From: Synaphobranchus kaupii
Lineage: Eukaryota; Chordata; Actinopteri; Anguilliformes; Synaphobranchidae
Reading direction: 5' to 3'
NCBI GenBank assembly: GCA_029718625.1
Contig: CM056383.1
Span: 18,004,722-18,068,721 of the forward strand
DNA: 64,000 nucleotides
The position numbers and the translations under genes are program-made. Shown piece by piece: positions 10,738-21,809 of this stretch; within the stretch, counting starts at the first letter, position 1; each line of letters opens with the position of its first letter. The notes below the pieces were generated by a model. It had not been told where the DNA came from, searched no databases, and worked only from the letters and a program-made list of their open reading frames with translations.

Positions 10738-11656
10738 CAGTGTTTCCCACAGGATTTTGTGAGACTGTGGTTGACGGACCTCGGACCCTCTAGGGGGGCC
10801 CGGGGGCATGCTCCCCCGGAAGAAAATTTTGTACATTTTAAAGTTAAATGCATCAATCTAGTGCACTTTGAGAGCAAAATTAAGAGGCTAGATCTATGAA
10901 GAACTTTGTGCTCTTGTAAACAATTGTGTGCTCTAGTAAACAATTTAATCATAAACACATTGGTTGTATAGATATGAATGGTGATGACACGGCAAAAAAG
11001 TCACACCCACAAAGCGGAGTTTAACGCGGTTCACAATGGTCAAAACACAAAATCGACTAGAGCATACATTTGAGCCATCAAAGAAATGAAGCAAAAGTAG
11101 TTACCTGTGTTGAACTGGTTTATTTTTAAGAAAATAAAAAATATACTGGATGACGAGGGCACACACATCATATATGAAAATAAGTGACCCTTTGCTGTCT
11201 TAATACAGATTTATTATCTATTATAGGTAGAGGACATGGTATTGATAATTCTCCCTACATCCCTTTTGGCAAACTTTGCACCCTGAATTTGGACATTTAA
11301 TTTTCCTGGGCTTTGAGAAAAACAGTTCTAATGCCCTTCTGTAATTTTATTCCTCTGGGCTCAGCCCATTGATGGAGACCCTCAGGCAGGAAGCCAGGTG
11401 CTCCCCTTGCAGCCTGTTACGAAGGTCTGATTTGACCTGAAAATGAAGGTAACTACAATTAGTCAAATGAATGAAAATAAAAGGTGCATTTGGAGCACAC
11501 TGTTTGTACTCTTCTTTTAGTTAAGAAGATTACGCAGTTTATCATGTAAGTGCGATGTGTTAAACGTTTGGCACACATCTCGGCAACTGCAGTCATACTG
11601 CCATGCCCCCCTTCCTTACCCTGTTCATTGTGGAGAAGTCTCTCTCACAGTTGACA
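10738..11656 (-). mobile_element. hAT transposon remnant, 3' end
   Basis: A CAGTGTTTCCCACAGG start at 10738 has the form of a hAT terminal repeat. About 600 bp inside, the minus strand encodes the last two exons of a hAT transposase. The opposite end was not found, so the element is truncated or overlaid by the structure at 11800-15385. Confidence 0.6.
11347..11650 (-). pseudogene. hAT transposase C-terminal dimerisation region (two exons)
   Basis: The first exon (11650-11620) reads CERDFSTMNR and ends at a donor GTAAGG; the second (11436-11347) follows a CATTTTCAG acceptor and reads VKSDLRNRLQGEHL, then stops at TAA 11347-11349. This is the ERxFSxxNRxKxxLRNRL signature of the hAT C-terminal dimerisation domain. 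The upstream part of the transposase is not recognisable. Confidence 0.65.
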
Positions 11657-12101
11657 CCGGAATGACAAGTGCAACTGCTGCCAAATGGCTGAGTAATGGG
11701 TAGATCTGTCCCCATTCGTCGCACTCAATAATCGGGTTTCTCATGGTCATGTAAACGCACTCACGTTACAACTGTGTAACTATTTCTCCATCTTGCTAAC
11801 GTTGTCATAAAATTTCTTCTTACCGTGAAAAACGACGACATCTGACAGATGTTTAGGTAAATCTATCACCACGGCGGCACTTTCGTCACAAGTCAGCAAT
11901 TATACCGGGGAAATGCCCTCTTTGAAAACAAAAAATGAATGAATATAAAAAGGTTAGTCTGTTACTGCATACCCGTTTTTGCTAAAGCTGCATCATAGCT
12001 ATGATAACGCGGAGCTGTCAAAACTATAACAGCGCGGAAACCCTTAAAAAATAAAAAATAAAAACCGTAGCTAGGCTACATATAGCCTATGGCTATGACA
12101 T

Positions 12102-12598
12102 AGGGTGAACTCCGCTAAATTGGGCCACTTTTTGCCAAATCACCTAGAACACAATCTAGAACACATCAAAATAGATGCACAACTTCCAAATGTGTCTCTT
12201 TTTTATTAAGTCAGGTCTCCTCTATCATACTATGTTGAAATTATGTAATAAAAAATAAATGCTTAATTCCTAGAGCTATTTAAGTGTCAGATGCCACCCT
12301 CCCAGACAACCTGACCCCGATCAGGTAAAATGGGCCACTTGTTCAGCTAAAATGGGCCAGTGACATTAAAACCATCATTCTGACCAAAGCCACAAATGTT
12401 CTTTATTTAATTTTTATTTGAAAATGGCATAAGAAATTAATTGTATTAAAAAAACTTTTAGCAATAGCAAATATATAAAATTTTGAATAGAAAATACATT
12501 AAATGCAAAGGTAATTAGGCTACATTAAAACAGCAGTTTCATTAAAAAACTAAACAAATTTTTTGAACATTGTGTGTGTGTGTCTCTGAGTGTGTGTG

Positions 12599-12690
<92 letters not shown>

Positions 12691-13503
12691 TGTGTGTGTG
12701 TGCATGCATCCGTGCATGTGTGTGAATGATGTGGTGCTGGATCTTTGGGTGTTATAATTAAAAACAGGTTAACAAAAGCAAATATATTACATATTAAATA
12801 GAAAATACATTAAAAGGCAACAGTACTTACATTAAAAAACAGGAATTGTATTATAAAACAAAAGTCATTTTTTGAACATTCCGTGCGTCCCTATGTGTGT
12901 GTGTGTGTATGTTTGTGTGCATATATATGGGTCCTATTTGAATACAAAATTAATATGACATATCCAGGCTTGACTCATTTCAATATTATTTAAATAGTTT
13001 TTAATAACATGAACCATCAAAATATCTGTTGAAATTCAGTTCAGAAGGTGGCCCATTTTAGCTGACAATTAACGGCCCATTTTATCTAACACGTTAAGGT
13101 AAAATGGGCCAGTAACTAAAAATGCATTTTCATAAGAAAATAGTTTATCTTGCAAAATATCAGCATTTTTTCTGATAGAGGCTATCAAGACATTGATCAC
13201 AAACCATTGCTTCTACATGTTACTTTGTTTCTTATTGATATATCAACCTTATCATTGAAAAGTCAGATTTTGCATGTCAGGACACTCACCATGCAGTTTT
13301 CTTCACCAGTCTCTGTATCAGGCATTGTCCCGATCATCTTAGTAACCTCAGACCAATCAAATCAGTTGTAACATGAAAAGTACTGTTGTGGCAACAGTTT
13401 GAAATCATTTGCAGCGATTGGCTATTAAAACTGAAAGCACCAAGACGCTCCAACCATATCTGGCCCATTTTACCTGATGGCCCAATTTAGCTGAGTTCAC
13501 CCA
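12102..13503. mobile_element. Nested transposon with GGGTGAACTC termini
   Basis: The ends are AGGGTGAACTCCGCTAAATT and the inverted AATTTAGCTGAGTTCACCCA. Copies of a 10-12 bp motif (AAAATGGGCCA or its complement) lie near both ends. The empty site is preserved in the right arm of the surrounding inverted duplication (15085-15095), which defines the boundaries. No transposase is visible; the inside is AT-rich with a large microsatellite. Confidence 0.8.
12572..12722. repeat. (TG)n(CGTG)n microsatellite
   Basis: TG repeats flank more than 20 tandem CGTG units from about 12610 to 12690. The alternating purine/pyrimidine run is prone to Z-DNA and length change. A second short TG tract is at 12895-12920. 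Confidence 0.95.
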
Positions 13504-13833
13504 ATTATGGACTAAACAAACCACATTTTAGTTAATAAAACTCAAGTAAGCTAATTTAGATATCCAGTGAGCACAAGTGGCATACAGAACTAGTTTACTT
13601 TTTTTTTAGCAGCATTTTTTTGTAAGTATAAACCGAACTGTCCCATTCATTCTTTCAACCAATCCACTGGTCTGTGGATGGTAAGGTGTGCAGAAGCTCC
13701 TCTCGATGTCCAGCTTCTGGCAGAGAGCCATATTCAGCTGAATTTAATGGACAACAGTCAGTTAGTACAAAAGAAAACTGAGTGAAGGGAGCCTCAGCCA
13801 TGTTTTTGGGTAATGAGAAGGACTGCACAGGGA

Positions 13834-14620
13834 CGTCATGATTGACTACAAGACCAAGTGGGCTGAGGCATATCCGCTGAAGTCTTAAGAAAGCCGAGGA
13901 TGTAGCACAGTGCATTGTAGAATTCTTTGCACAGTTCATTGTAGAATTCAAGTTTGGGGCACCAAAACACATTCTCACCAACCGAGGAGGGGAGTTCAGG
14001 AATAAGGTGCTGTCCTATTGTCCTATTACAATGCATTTTCAATCATTTCTCAATATCTTTCCCTGTGCAGTCCGTATCATTACCCAAAAACATGGCTGAG
14101 GCTCCCTTCACTCAGTTTTCTTTTGTACTAACTGACTGTTGTCCATTAAATTCAGCTGAATATGGCTCTCTGCCAGAAGCTGGACATCGAGAGAAGCTTC
14201 TGCGCACCTTACCATCCACAGACCAGTGGATTGGTTGAAAGAATGAATGGGACAGTGAAAAAGTAATGTGGACTTGACACTAAACTGACCTTGACCCATT
14301 TACACCACTAAATGGTACTATAGTCACTGTGTTAAGTATTCTATTTTGGTATTGTATTAAGCAGTGTGATTTGGGTCACACATCGCAGTCATAAGCTATG
14401 CTTTACAATCGAAATAGTATTTCATAACAATGTCAATATGTTTCAAAATTCTCACCAAATTGGTGGATGAGAATCCTTGGCACTGGGACCTCATTGCAGC
14501 CATGTTTGGCTTGCGCACCAAAGTACAGATCACCACCAAGCACTCCCCATTCTACCTCATGTTCGACAGAGAAGCCAGATATCCATCTGAGGTCCCAGAG
14601 ACTTTTGGAGTGAGTAGCTA
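13834..14620 (+). pseudogene. Integrase remnant (Ginger/gypsy-type rve domain)
   Basis: Pieces in order on the plus strand: DYKTKWAEAYPLKS (from about 13846), KFGAPKHILTNRGGEF (from about 13951), YHPQTSGLVERMNGTV (about 14207-14256), and a longer open piece at 14452-14620 with LVDENPWHWD and FYLMFDREARYPSEVPE. The order is that of the catalytic core and following region of retroviral-type integrases, as in gypsy elements and the related Ginger/GIN1/KRBA2 group. The frame shifts near 13882 and again later; in the second block the usual Asp reads as Asn. It is not functional. Part of it is duplicated inverted at 13640-13833. Confidence 0.72.
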
Positions 14621-14769
14621 GGTCTCTACATTTCCTTCACTCTAACTTATAGCTGACAGCATTTTCTCTCAATTCAAGGTAGCTGGGAATATAGAGGAAA
14701 TTGTGGCTACAAAAGTTTATAAGTACTAAAATGGACTATACTTTCTTAAAATAGGTTTAATAGCCTTTG

Positions 14770-14895
14770 AGCTTTATTGGACAGCACAGTGTAGAGACAA
14801 GAGGAAAAGTCGGATTCGAACCGACAATGTCGCAAAGAGCACGGGAATCCTAGTTAGGACACGCTACAGACTGCGCCACGGGGAGACACGCCAGG
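14770..14895 (-). repeat. tRNA-derived SINE fragment
   Basis: On the minus strand TGGCGCAGTCTGTAGCG resembles a pol III A box and GGTTCGAATCCGACT a B box, about 50 bases apart; on the plus strand the adjoining ATTGGACAGCACAGTGTAGA is the usual body of a fish tRNA-derived SINE. The acceptor stem does not pair, so this is not a functional tRNA gene. It lies only in the right arm of the inverted duplication. Confidence 0.6.
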
Positions 14896-15385
14896 AAACC
14901 ATACTTCGGCTCATACTTAAATAAATAAATCAAACTAATTGTATTAAAAAAAAAATAGTTCGGTTTATACTTACAAAAAAATGCTGCTAAAAAAAGTAAA
15001 CTAGTTCTGTATGCCACTTGTGCTCACTGGATATCTAAATTAGCTTACTTGAGTTTTATTAACTAAAATGTGGCTTGTTTAGTCCATAATATGTCAAAGC
15101 CATAGGCTACGTGTAGCCTAGCTACGGTTTTTATTTTTTAAGCGTTTCCGCGCTGTTATAGTTTTGACAGCTCCGCGTTATCATAGCTATGATGCGGCTT
15201 TAGCAAAAACGGGTATGCAGTAACAGACTAACCTTTTTATATTCATTCGTTTTTTGTTTTCAAAGAGGGCATTTCCCCGGTATAATTGCTGACTTGTGAC
15301 GAAAGTGCCGCCGTGGTGATAGATTTACTTAAACATCTGTCAGATGTCGTCGTTTTTCACGGTAAGAAGAAATTTTATGACAACG

Positions 15386-16085
15386 GTGCTTCGTCGGCTC
15401 ACCTGTAAAATGTTTCTCTCTCTTGGGAGATCGGGTGTTTACCCTCTTGGTTTTATTCATTGGACTGCGAGCCTTTTTATATCGCCAGGGAACGTTAAAT
15501 CTCTGTTCCTGTTCGCCTCGTTACATTTTCCCTTATTTAGAGGCAGGGCTTGTTTTTGTGTTTGTGCTTGTCAGTCAGATAGCCTATAGTTTCTGTGCAG
15601 CTGTCCTTTCGTCTTTTGTGCTTGTTCTCCGGGTATGGAGTTTTGGGCTATTCTGTTCAGAACTTAGTTCTGTTTGCCCTTCGGTGCTATTTGTCTCTTA
15701 GTGAGACCGGACGATTTTGTGGACATGTTTGCGTGTGACTGCGAGCCGTTTAGCCTTGGAACATTTATTATCTGTTCTTTCTCCTCATTAAAGCATATTC
15801 TTTATTTGTTGACTGTTTATTTATTTGTGCCTTTTCGCTACTCGCCCGTTTATTGTCTCGTTACCGAGACAGGGCGTGTATTATGTCTGGCTGTTCAGAT
15901 TCCTGTCCTAGCGCTCTACTTAGCGTTTGACAGTTAGCCGGCTAGTAGCGTCTGTAGTGTGTTTGTTGTTCCTTGTCTTGTCTCCTCCCTTATCTGCGGG
16001 TATCCCGCCTTAGTGGCCTAAGGGCTTATTGAATCCCCTTGCTGCGTTTGGCTCCTCCTTCCTCACACGTCACGCCTCATTACAG
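15386..16085 (+). repeat. Diverged LTR-like repeat, copy B
   Basis: T-rich sequence with internal GAGGCAGGGCTTG and GAGACAGGGCGTG modules and the TCTCCGGGTATGGAG stretch shared with 8530-8560. It ends ...CACGCCTCATTACA. Short overlapping ORFs here look meaningless. Confidence 0.35.
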
Positions 16086-17054
16086 TATCTTGCAGTTATG
16101 GAGTTAAAGATACAGGATCTATAAACTGGAAAGTCTTCAAAGTAAACTATTTGCTAAATGTATTGCAATGCTGGTTTGCACAGCCCCACACCATTATGCT
16201 ACACACTTGGATATATTATATTTCCTGAAAATAGTGACTGGGAGTCATGGGCTGTGTGTGACTCAATAACCAATCAAAGCATCTTGCTGGAGAGTACAAA
16301 GGCTTTCATTGGTTCAAACAAATCCGTTACTGTCAGTGTGTGGCAGCTCCACCCCCTAAATTCTGGATACGTGTAAAGTATGCGGAAGTTAAAGGCAAAG
16401 CATGGAAGCCAATCCCCTCCCCAAAAATATATCAAAATAGACGTGGAACATCAACAGCCTCAAACTGAATTCCTGGCTACACCACTGAAAGAACCAGTAG
16501 AAGTGACAGCAGACCATAGTTTGCATCCCCTCGGTTTGTCACTAAGATATAATTCCTGCAATAAAGACATCTGTTTGAGTGTTGTGAAGTGATGTATACA
16601 TTGCATGGTAAACAAATACATACACGCTATTGTCATATGTGCTATGACAGAATAGAAAATATAAGAATGAAGTGGTGAACAGCCTGACAAAGAGTTCAGA
16701 ATGCATACGTTTACTCTGCTCTTAGGTTTAGAGCCGTCTTCAAGTAAAATATGATTAAAAAACTTAATGTAGTGAAGTTTGGCCTTTATAGAATGTGAAC
16801 GTGGTGAATTAGCAGACGGTGCATTTGCTTGTGGCCGTGCAGCAGGAGAGAACGAGCAGTGCATTGGCTACCCGCTTGCCAGAGGGGTAATCTGGGGTGA
16901 AACACTCCCCTCCCAAAACACTCCGAAGCCCACCTGCTTATGCCTCACTGGGGAGCACTCACATTTCATCTCATCCCAACCCCCCGCCCCCAATTCACGA
17001 TATTTAACTACCCCTAAATCCCTCGGTCTCCTCTGGGGCATTTGATGTGAAGGC
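16086..17054. other. Upstream region of spegnb, no supported gene
   Basis: No exon recognised. The last 200 bp become GC-richer and include a CACCTG E-box at 16931-16936, as expected for a muscle gene promoter; that reading is inference. Confidence 0.35.
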
Positions 17055-17061
17055 TATATAA
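17055..17061 (+). promoter_or_regulatory. spegnb: TATA box of spegnb
   Basis: TATATAA followed by GGCGTGG, about 30 bp before a likely start near 17085. A clean TATA box fits a tissue-restricted (muscle) gene. Confidence 0.6.
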
Positions 17062-17084
17062 GGCGTGGCTGCTTCTACGGATCT

Positions 17085-17300
17085 GAAGCAGGGGCCATGT
17101 TTTTTTATTCGCCTCACCAGGCAGCAGTTTCCTTGGTCAAAAATGGGCAGGCGCTTGTCTTAGAATGTCTGCCCATCTCCTCCTGTTCCTCCCTTAGTCC
17201 CCCTGGTAACAGGAAGTCCCTCTGAAGCAGCATTTATAAGACCAGATCCAGGGGGTGGCCACCTTCAGCCTGTCCTTTGCAAAGGGAGGACACCTCCAGG
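17085..17300 (+). other. spegnb: Likely non-coding exon 1 of spegnb
   Basis: The interval between the TATA box and a consensus donor CCAGG|GTAAGTG at 17300/17301. No ATG-initiated frame joins the SPEGNB reading frame, so it would be 5' UTR. The exact transcription start is inferred from the TATA position. Confidence 0.5.
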
Positions 17301-18019
17301 GTAAGTGTTTGATTCTTTGAAATAAATATAGAAATATAGAACATAATAGCTTACAGGGTGTAATTACTTTGTTCATAATAAACCTGTCGTCAGTGTCAAT
17401 GGCTCCATTGAATATGTGAACCTGTAAATGATGAGAACTGTTTATGTGGAATTGTGTGTAATTATTTCATATAATTATGACTATATTTTTGCCCTGAGAC
17501 ATTCTGTATTTTTATTTGCTTTGGATGCTTATTGTATGGTCCTATGTTCATAACATACTCAAACATCAGCAATGTTTGAAGGAAATGTGTACATGGGTGT
17601 TATGAAATATATTACTGTACAACTACAGATTTATACATTTTTATCCAACCCGTTGAGCATAATTCATCCACACAGAGGTAATTTTCCGCAGAACAATCAC
17701 TGACCAATTTTGCATAGAGCCATTTACAAGCAATTTGATACAATCAAGAGACAATCTAAAAGGCAGAAAGAATTCAAGGAAAAAAGCGGAGAATAATTCC
17801 TTAAGGTGATCAAGCTGGTCTCTTGGGAAAATGGTGGGACACAAAAATTAGCTCAATTAATACACATCATATTACAGTAAACAGGCCTGCACTTTTATGG
17901 GTGACAGAATGACTGAGGTCCTGTGATGACCAACTCATATTTTACAAGAATGATGCTTGTGAAGGCAATGAATAGTCTGGGATCTGGTGGGATTCCTGAA
18001 TACAGTAAAGTCATCAGGG

Positions 18020-18140
18020 CTCCTGAGGCTACACCCTTGCAGGGATCGAGTGACCCCTTAATGCAGAGTAGGATGGACCCTTAGTATCAGGTAGGATGGG
18101 CCCTTAGTGCAGGGGTAGAATGGACCCATTAAGACCAGCA
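18020..18140. repeat. Short minisatellite
   Basis: Three diverged units of about 28 bp containing GTAGGATGGACCCTTAGT lie just upstream of the first coding exon of spegnb. Confidence 0.7.
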
Positions 18141-18215
18141 GCTGGCTTAACTAGGCCACCTCAGAGAATGTTCCTTCCAAAATAGAGACAGAGCTGATCC
18201 CCTTGTATTTTCCAG

Positions 18216-18322
18216 ATGTCCAAAGCCAAGGCCGCACCTCCTCCTGGATGCTCTCTTGATATCAATGATCCACAGGTTCAAGAGGCAGCGATTCGCATCC
18301 AGGCATCGTACAGAGGACATCG
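18216..18322 (+). CDS. spegnb: spegnb coding exon 1
   Basis: Encodes MSKAKAAPPPGCSLDIND and the first half of the IQ motif; ends in phase 2 (CG|GTACTG). Confidence 0.93.
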
Positions 18323-21286
18323 GTACTGTGCCTCCTCAATTGCTTCACTTTCAGCCTTAACTTTATACTTAAGTTAAAGATTCTTCTGGTTTACTGAATG
18401 GGATCCTCCAAAAAAAGATGTTCAGCTTTTCAAGTAGATTTAATTTCTCTGCCCTTTAGGTCTCGCCACACTCTGAAACCCCTCCCCTGATTTCCTTTCA
18501 CATTCTAAATTTCCTCAGTTCAGATTTGCCCCCCATCCACCCAAGCTCCCTTGCCTCCTATGTTTCTATACCCTACATTAAAAATGTTTCTAGCGTTTAT
18601 TTACAGGCTGCTGACCTAAGAGGCTGAACAAGCCTCAGTGCAAACATTGTTCCTAAACAACCTGTCTACTTTGGCTTTTTCCTTCCTTCTTTAAATAAGC
18701 GTCCGTCCGTCATTTAATATGTGCTGAGTAATGTAGACAAGCATCCGATACCACCTGCAATATTGTGCATCTGTGCTATGATGTTTTAGAAACAAGCGTT
18801 CTCTGTCTCAGGTCACGGAAGGAACTGCGGGAGAAGGGTCCACCCAAGGTACTGCAAGAGCTGAAGGATGTTGTGCTGCTGGAGGGCAGTGCTGCGAAGC
18901 TGGAGTGTCGGGTCAGCGCTTTCCCCGACCCCTTCATCGTCTGGTCCAAGGACGGCAAGCAGCTGAAGGACGGGCCAAAATACCGATACGTTTTTGAGGA
19001 CCCCGATGTGGTGGCACTGGTGGTGCGGGACGGGGTGCTGGCAGATCTGGGGAAATACACCGTCACCATCAAAAACCCTTTTGGGGAGACCTCTGACTCA
19101 GCCTGCATCAAAGTAGAGGGTGTGTAATGTGGAGTGTATCCATTACTATGAATCAGTATTAAGTCTTCTTAAACTACACTAAAGATGTGCTACCATCTTC
19201 AGTCACAAAACCACTGGAATTGAGTTGGACCACTAAAAACGCAATTTCCGGAATTGGTGCTTGAGTATTGAGTTACAATTGCACAATTTCTCCAGGTTTA
19301 ACAAAAGGAGACTAAGGCAGGATTTGATTGACATTTTTAGATTCATTAAAACGATTAATGCAATGAACTACACATCATTTTTTTGGGTTTAGTTCTGACA
19401 GTAAAACAGGGGGTATAGGTGGGAATTAGCTAAAAGTTAGTTTAACACGGATAACAGGAATAATTCCTTCATGCACATTGTCAATGTATGGACCAGCTTG
19501 CAAGGTTATGTAATTGAGGCAAAGACCCTCTCTATGTTCAGGTCCAGGCTTGACACAGGGCTGGATGTTCTAGTCTAGTCGTCTAGTAGGTAAAGGATGA
19601 GCCTTGAATGCCTTTGTTGTAATTATGTATTGTTAAGTTTAATCAATCAAATTTACATTTACATATATAGAGCATTTTACAAATAATTTGTCCCAGTACA
19701 CTTCTGTATCCCAGACTAAACCCCCACAAAGCAAGAGTGGCAAGGACACATTGCCTGGTTCTTGGGTTCCGATTTCATGTTTTGTAATTTGATGCTGTTC
19801 AGGAGATGCATGGAGCAGACAATAATGGTTGGCTTTCTGGTTCTACAGTTCCTGCCAAAATTACAAAAGGGCCAGAGACTGTGAAGGCAAAGAAAGGATC
19901 AACCGTGGTTCTGCGGGCTAATATCAGTGGGGAGCCACCTCCTGATGTGGGCTGGATGAAGGATGGGCAGGATATCGAGGAGGATGACAGGTCAGAGACC
20001 CTTTCACTAATTACCAACCTAAGTTATCGATCCTGTGCAATCACTGTTTTTTTACCTTGTTCATTAAACCATAAGAAAAACGTGTTTACCTTTTCTAAAT
20101 TTATAAATGGGTACTCAGCAAAGTGGTGACCAGCTAACTAGCTAGTTATTCCATCTGCACAAGGATGTGTTCCTCCCTGAACAAATGTATTTTACCCATA
20201 AATTGCATAGCCACTTGTACAATGATTCATAAAGCCCATATGCATACTTCTCTACGGCACAGTCTGATGAAAAAACATATTATGTAAATTAGGTTGTTGA
20301 TGACATGAGAAACAAGGTCTTCAACAACCAACAACACCAAATCCCCCAGCAGTGGGCCAGAGGATTTTTGGCTTTCAGGATAAAAAACTAATTCAAAATC
20401 TCAACAGAATAACAAGTGCTTAATATCATAGTAATACTTTTCTTTGGTTTTTATCTATAATATAAATACTAAAAATTATTATTTTGATTTCACACGCTGT
20501 CTATAATAATGGGAAGCTGGATGACTTGGATGAGGAGGAAGGGTTTCCCTTGTTAAAGAGCTCCTGCAGCATACTGATTTAACTGCATGAAGTCATGACA
20601 CAGATTTGAGCGGGGAAGGATTGCCTGCACTCACTCAAACTGAAGATGCTTCAGTTATAAGATTAAAAACCTATGTACTGTATGTGAATACAGCAGGTTT
20701 GTGGTTATATAGATGAAGTTGAAGGTGGCACCCTGTCTTCTGGTTCTCCCTAAATATTTTTATGGTTTTTGGTATTTTACTAACTGGGAAAGCACCAATA
20801 CTCTTAGTAGTATATTGTCCTGTAATACATATACAATAGTACATGTACTGTATGTGTAGCATTGGTTGATAAATACATTCAGGTAATGCTACACTATTTC
20901 AAAGCTAGTCTTTACTGGGGACGCATGCATAACAAATGAACAATACAAAAGATACAATGGTAATGTTTATGTACTGTGACAGTACAAACTGTCCGTCATT
21001 GATGATCTGCTCTGTAGGAGCAGAGAAAATTGATTATAAAACATAAGTTACAAAAATGTAAATAGAAATTTCTCATTTTCTGATTGTGAAATGTGTGAAA
21101 ATTGTTCTAATTGGAGTTTAACGTTTATTATTTGTCTTTTTTTATAGAGTATTTTACGATATAGGGGACACAAACACAACCCTGACAATCAAAAAGGCAC
21201 AGGCATCGGATGCGGGGAAATATGAGGTCTTTGTAGAGAACAATCTTGGAGTAGACCAGTCGTTTGCCCGTGTGGACATCCAATAA
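18216..21286 (+). CDS. spegnb: SPEG neighbour protein (complete, four coding exons)
   Basis: Exons: 18216-18322, 18812-19119, 19849-19990, 21148-21286; total 696 nt, 231 residues plus TAA, close to the human protein of about 238. The ATG directly follows an acceptor (TTTTCCAG). Residues 25-40 hold an IQ motif (IRIQASYRGHRSRKEL), a probable calmodulin-type light-chain site. Residues about 46-138 form a first I-set Ig fold (C68, W80, then DLGKYTV where a second Cys is normally found) and 140-231 a second (VGWMKDG, DAGKYEVFVEN) that lacks both cysteines. Loss of the disulphide is usual for intracellular muscle Ig domains of the titin/SPEG/obscurin group. All junction phases agree (2, 1, 2). Expression in striated muscle is inferred from the family. 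No break is seen. Confidence 0.93.
18812..19119 (+). CDS. spegnb: spegnb coding exon 2 (Ig 1)
   Basis: Acceptor CTGTCTCAG. It completes the IQ motif and holds nearly all of the first Ig fold (FPDPFIVWSKDGKQL; ADLGKYTVTIKNPFG). Ends in phase 1 at GAGG|GTGTGT. Confidence 0.95.
19641..19700. repeat. SINE 3'-tail fragment
   Basis: AATTTACATTTACATATATAGAGCATTTTAC is the inverted tail of the common fish SINE/LINE-2-type repeat, weakly conserved. Confidence 0.35.
19849..19990 (+). CDS. spegnb: spegnb coding exon 3 (Ig 2, first half)
   Basis: Acceptor GGTTCTACAG. Encodes PAKITKGPETVKAKKG and EPPPDVGWMKDGQDIEEDD; ends in phase 2 (GACAG|GTCAGA). Confidence 0.95.
21148..21286 (+). CDS. spegnb: spegnb coding exon 4 (Ig 2, second half, stop)
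   Basis: Acceptor TTTTTTTATAG. Encodes TLTIKKAQASDAGKYEVFVE and ends FARVDIQ then TAA. Confidence 0.95.
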
Positions 21287-21638
21287 GGTGTAAAGAATAC
21301 ACGTTCTCCTCTGTCGCCCACCCACTCTTTGTTTCTTTTGTTTTCTGTAACCCTCAGTGACTATATACACTAGCTTTTTTCATTATCTTCCAGGCTATTG
21401 GCAAAGGGGCTCTTAGGCTTTTCCGGCCTAAACAACATTGAAGCTGCTCAGATTGTTTAATGGAGGAGTCCAAATCTATCAAATTTGGGTATATTTTCAA
21501 TACTCAAATTAACATTAGGCTATATGAGTGTGTGTTTGAAAATATAGTTCAGTTACCTACGAGATATGGAATCCTGTGCAACTTTTCTATTTTGGAAATT
21601 AAATGGACACATGTATTAGCTGCAGCCAAACCTAACTG

Positions 21639-21644
21639 AATAAA
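21639..21644 (+). terminator. spegnb: Candidate poly(A) signal of spegnb
   Basis: AATAAA about 350 bp after the stop codon, the first canonical hexamer in the expected orientation. Confidence 0.5.
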
Positions 21645-21809
21645 CATCTTCATCAACATGCAAATCTTCGCCTGCTTTTTGAGTATGTTTGTTATTCAAT
21701 ACAATTACCTGATACATCATTTTTCAGACGTGTTACCCTGTATTTCCAATCTTCTGCATTTTTGTATATGTAGCAATAAGCATAACTAGGTAGGCCTACT
21801 GGTACATGG

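Larger units (their letters stand above)
11800..15385. repeat. Large inverted duplication around an integrase remnant
   Basis: The left arm comprises 11800-12101 plus 13503-13833; the right arm comprises 14060-14256 plus 14960-15385 in inverse orientation. The spacer 13834-14059 is single copy. Landmarks: GTTGTCATAAAATTTCTTCT (11801) against AGAAGAAATTTTATGACAAC (15365), and AGTAAACTAGTTCTGTATGC (14994) against its complement near 13580-13600. The left arm carries an insertion (12102-13503) absent from the right arm; the right arm carries about 700 bp (14257-14959) absent from the left. Confidence 0.85.

Noticed and set aside
12572..12722. CRISPR-like array
   Set aside because: Four-base tandem repeat without spacers in a vertebrate genome.
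14798..14885. tRNA gene on the minus strand
   Set aside because: A- and B-box-like motifs are present but the acceptor and anticodon stems do not pair; the body matches a SINE.
15344..15937. Three overlapping ORFs with hydrophobic stretches resembling membrane proteins
   Set aside because: They arise from T-rich LTR-like sequence shared with 8159-8760; no conserved motif and no splice context.
18776..19111. 111-codon minus-strand ORF
   Set aside because: Antisense shadow of spegnb coding exon 2.
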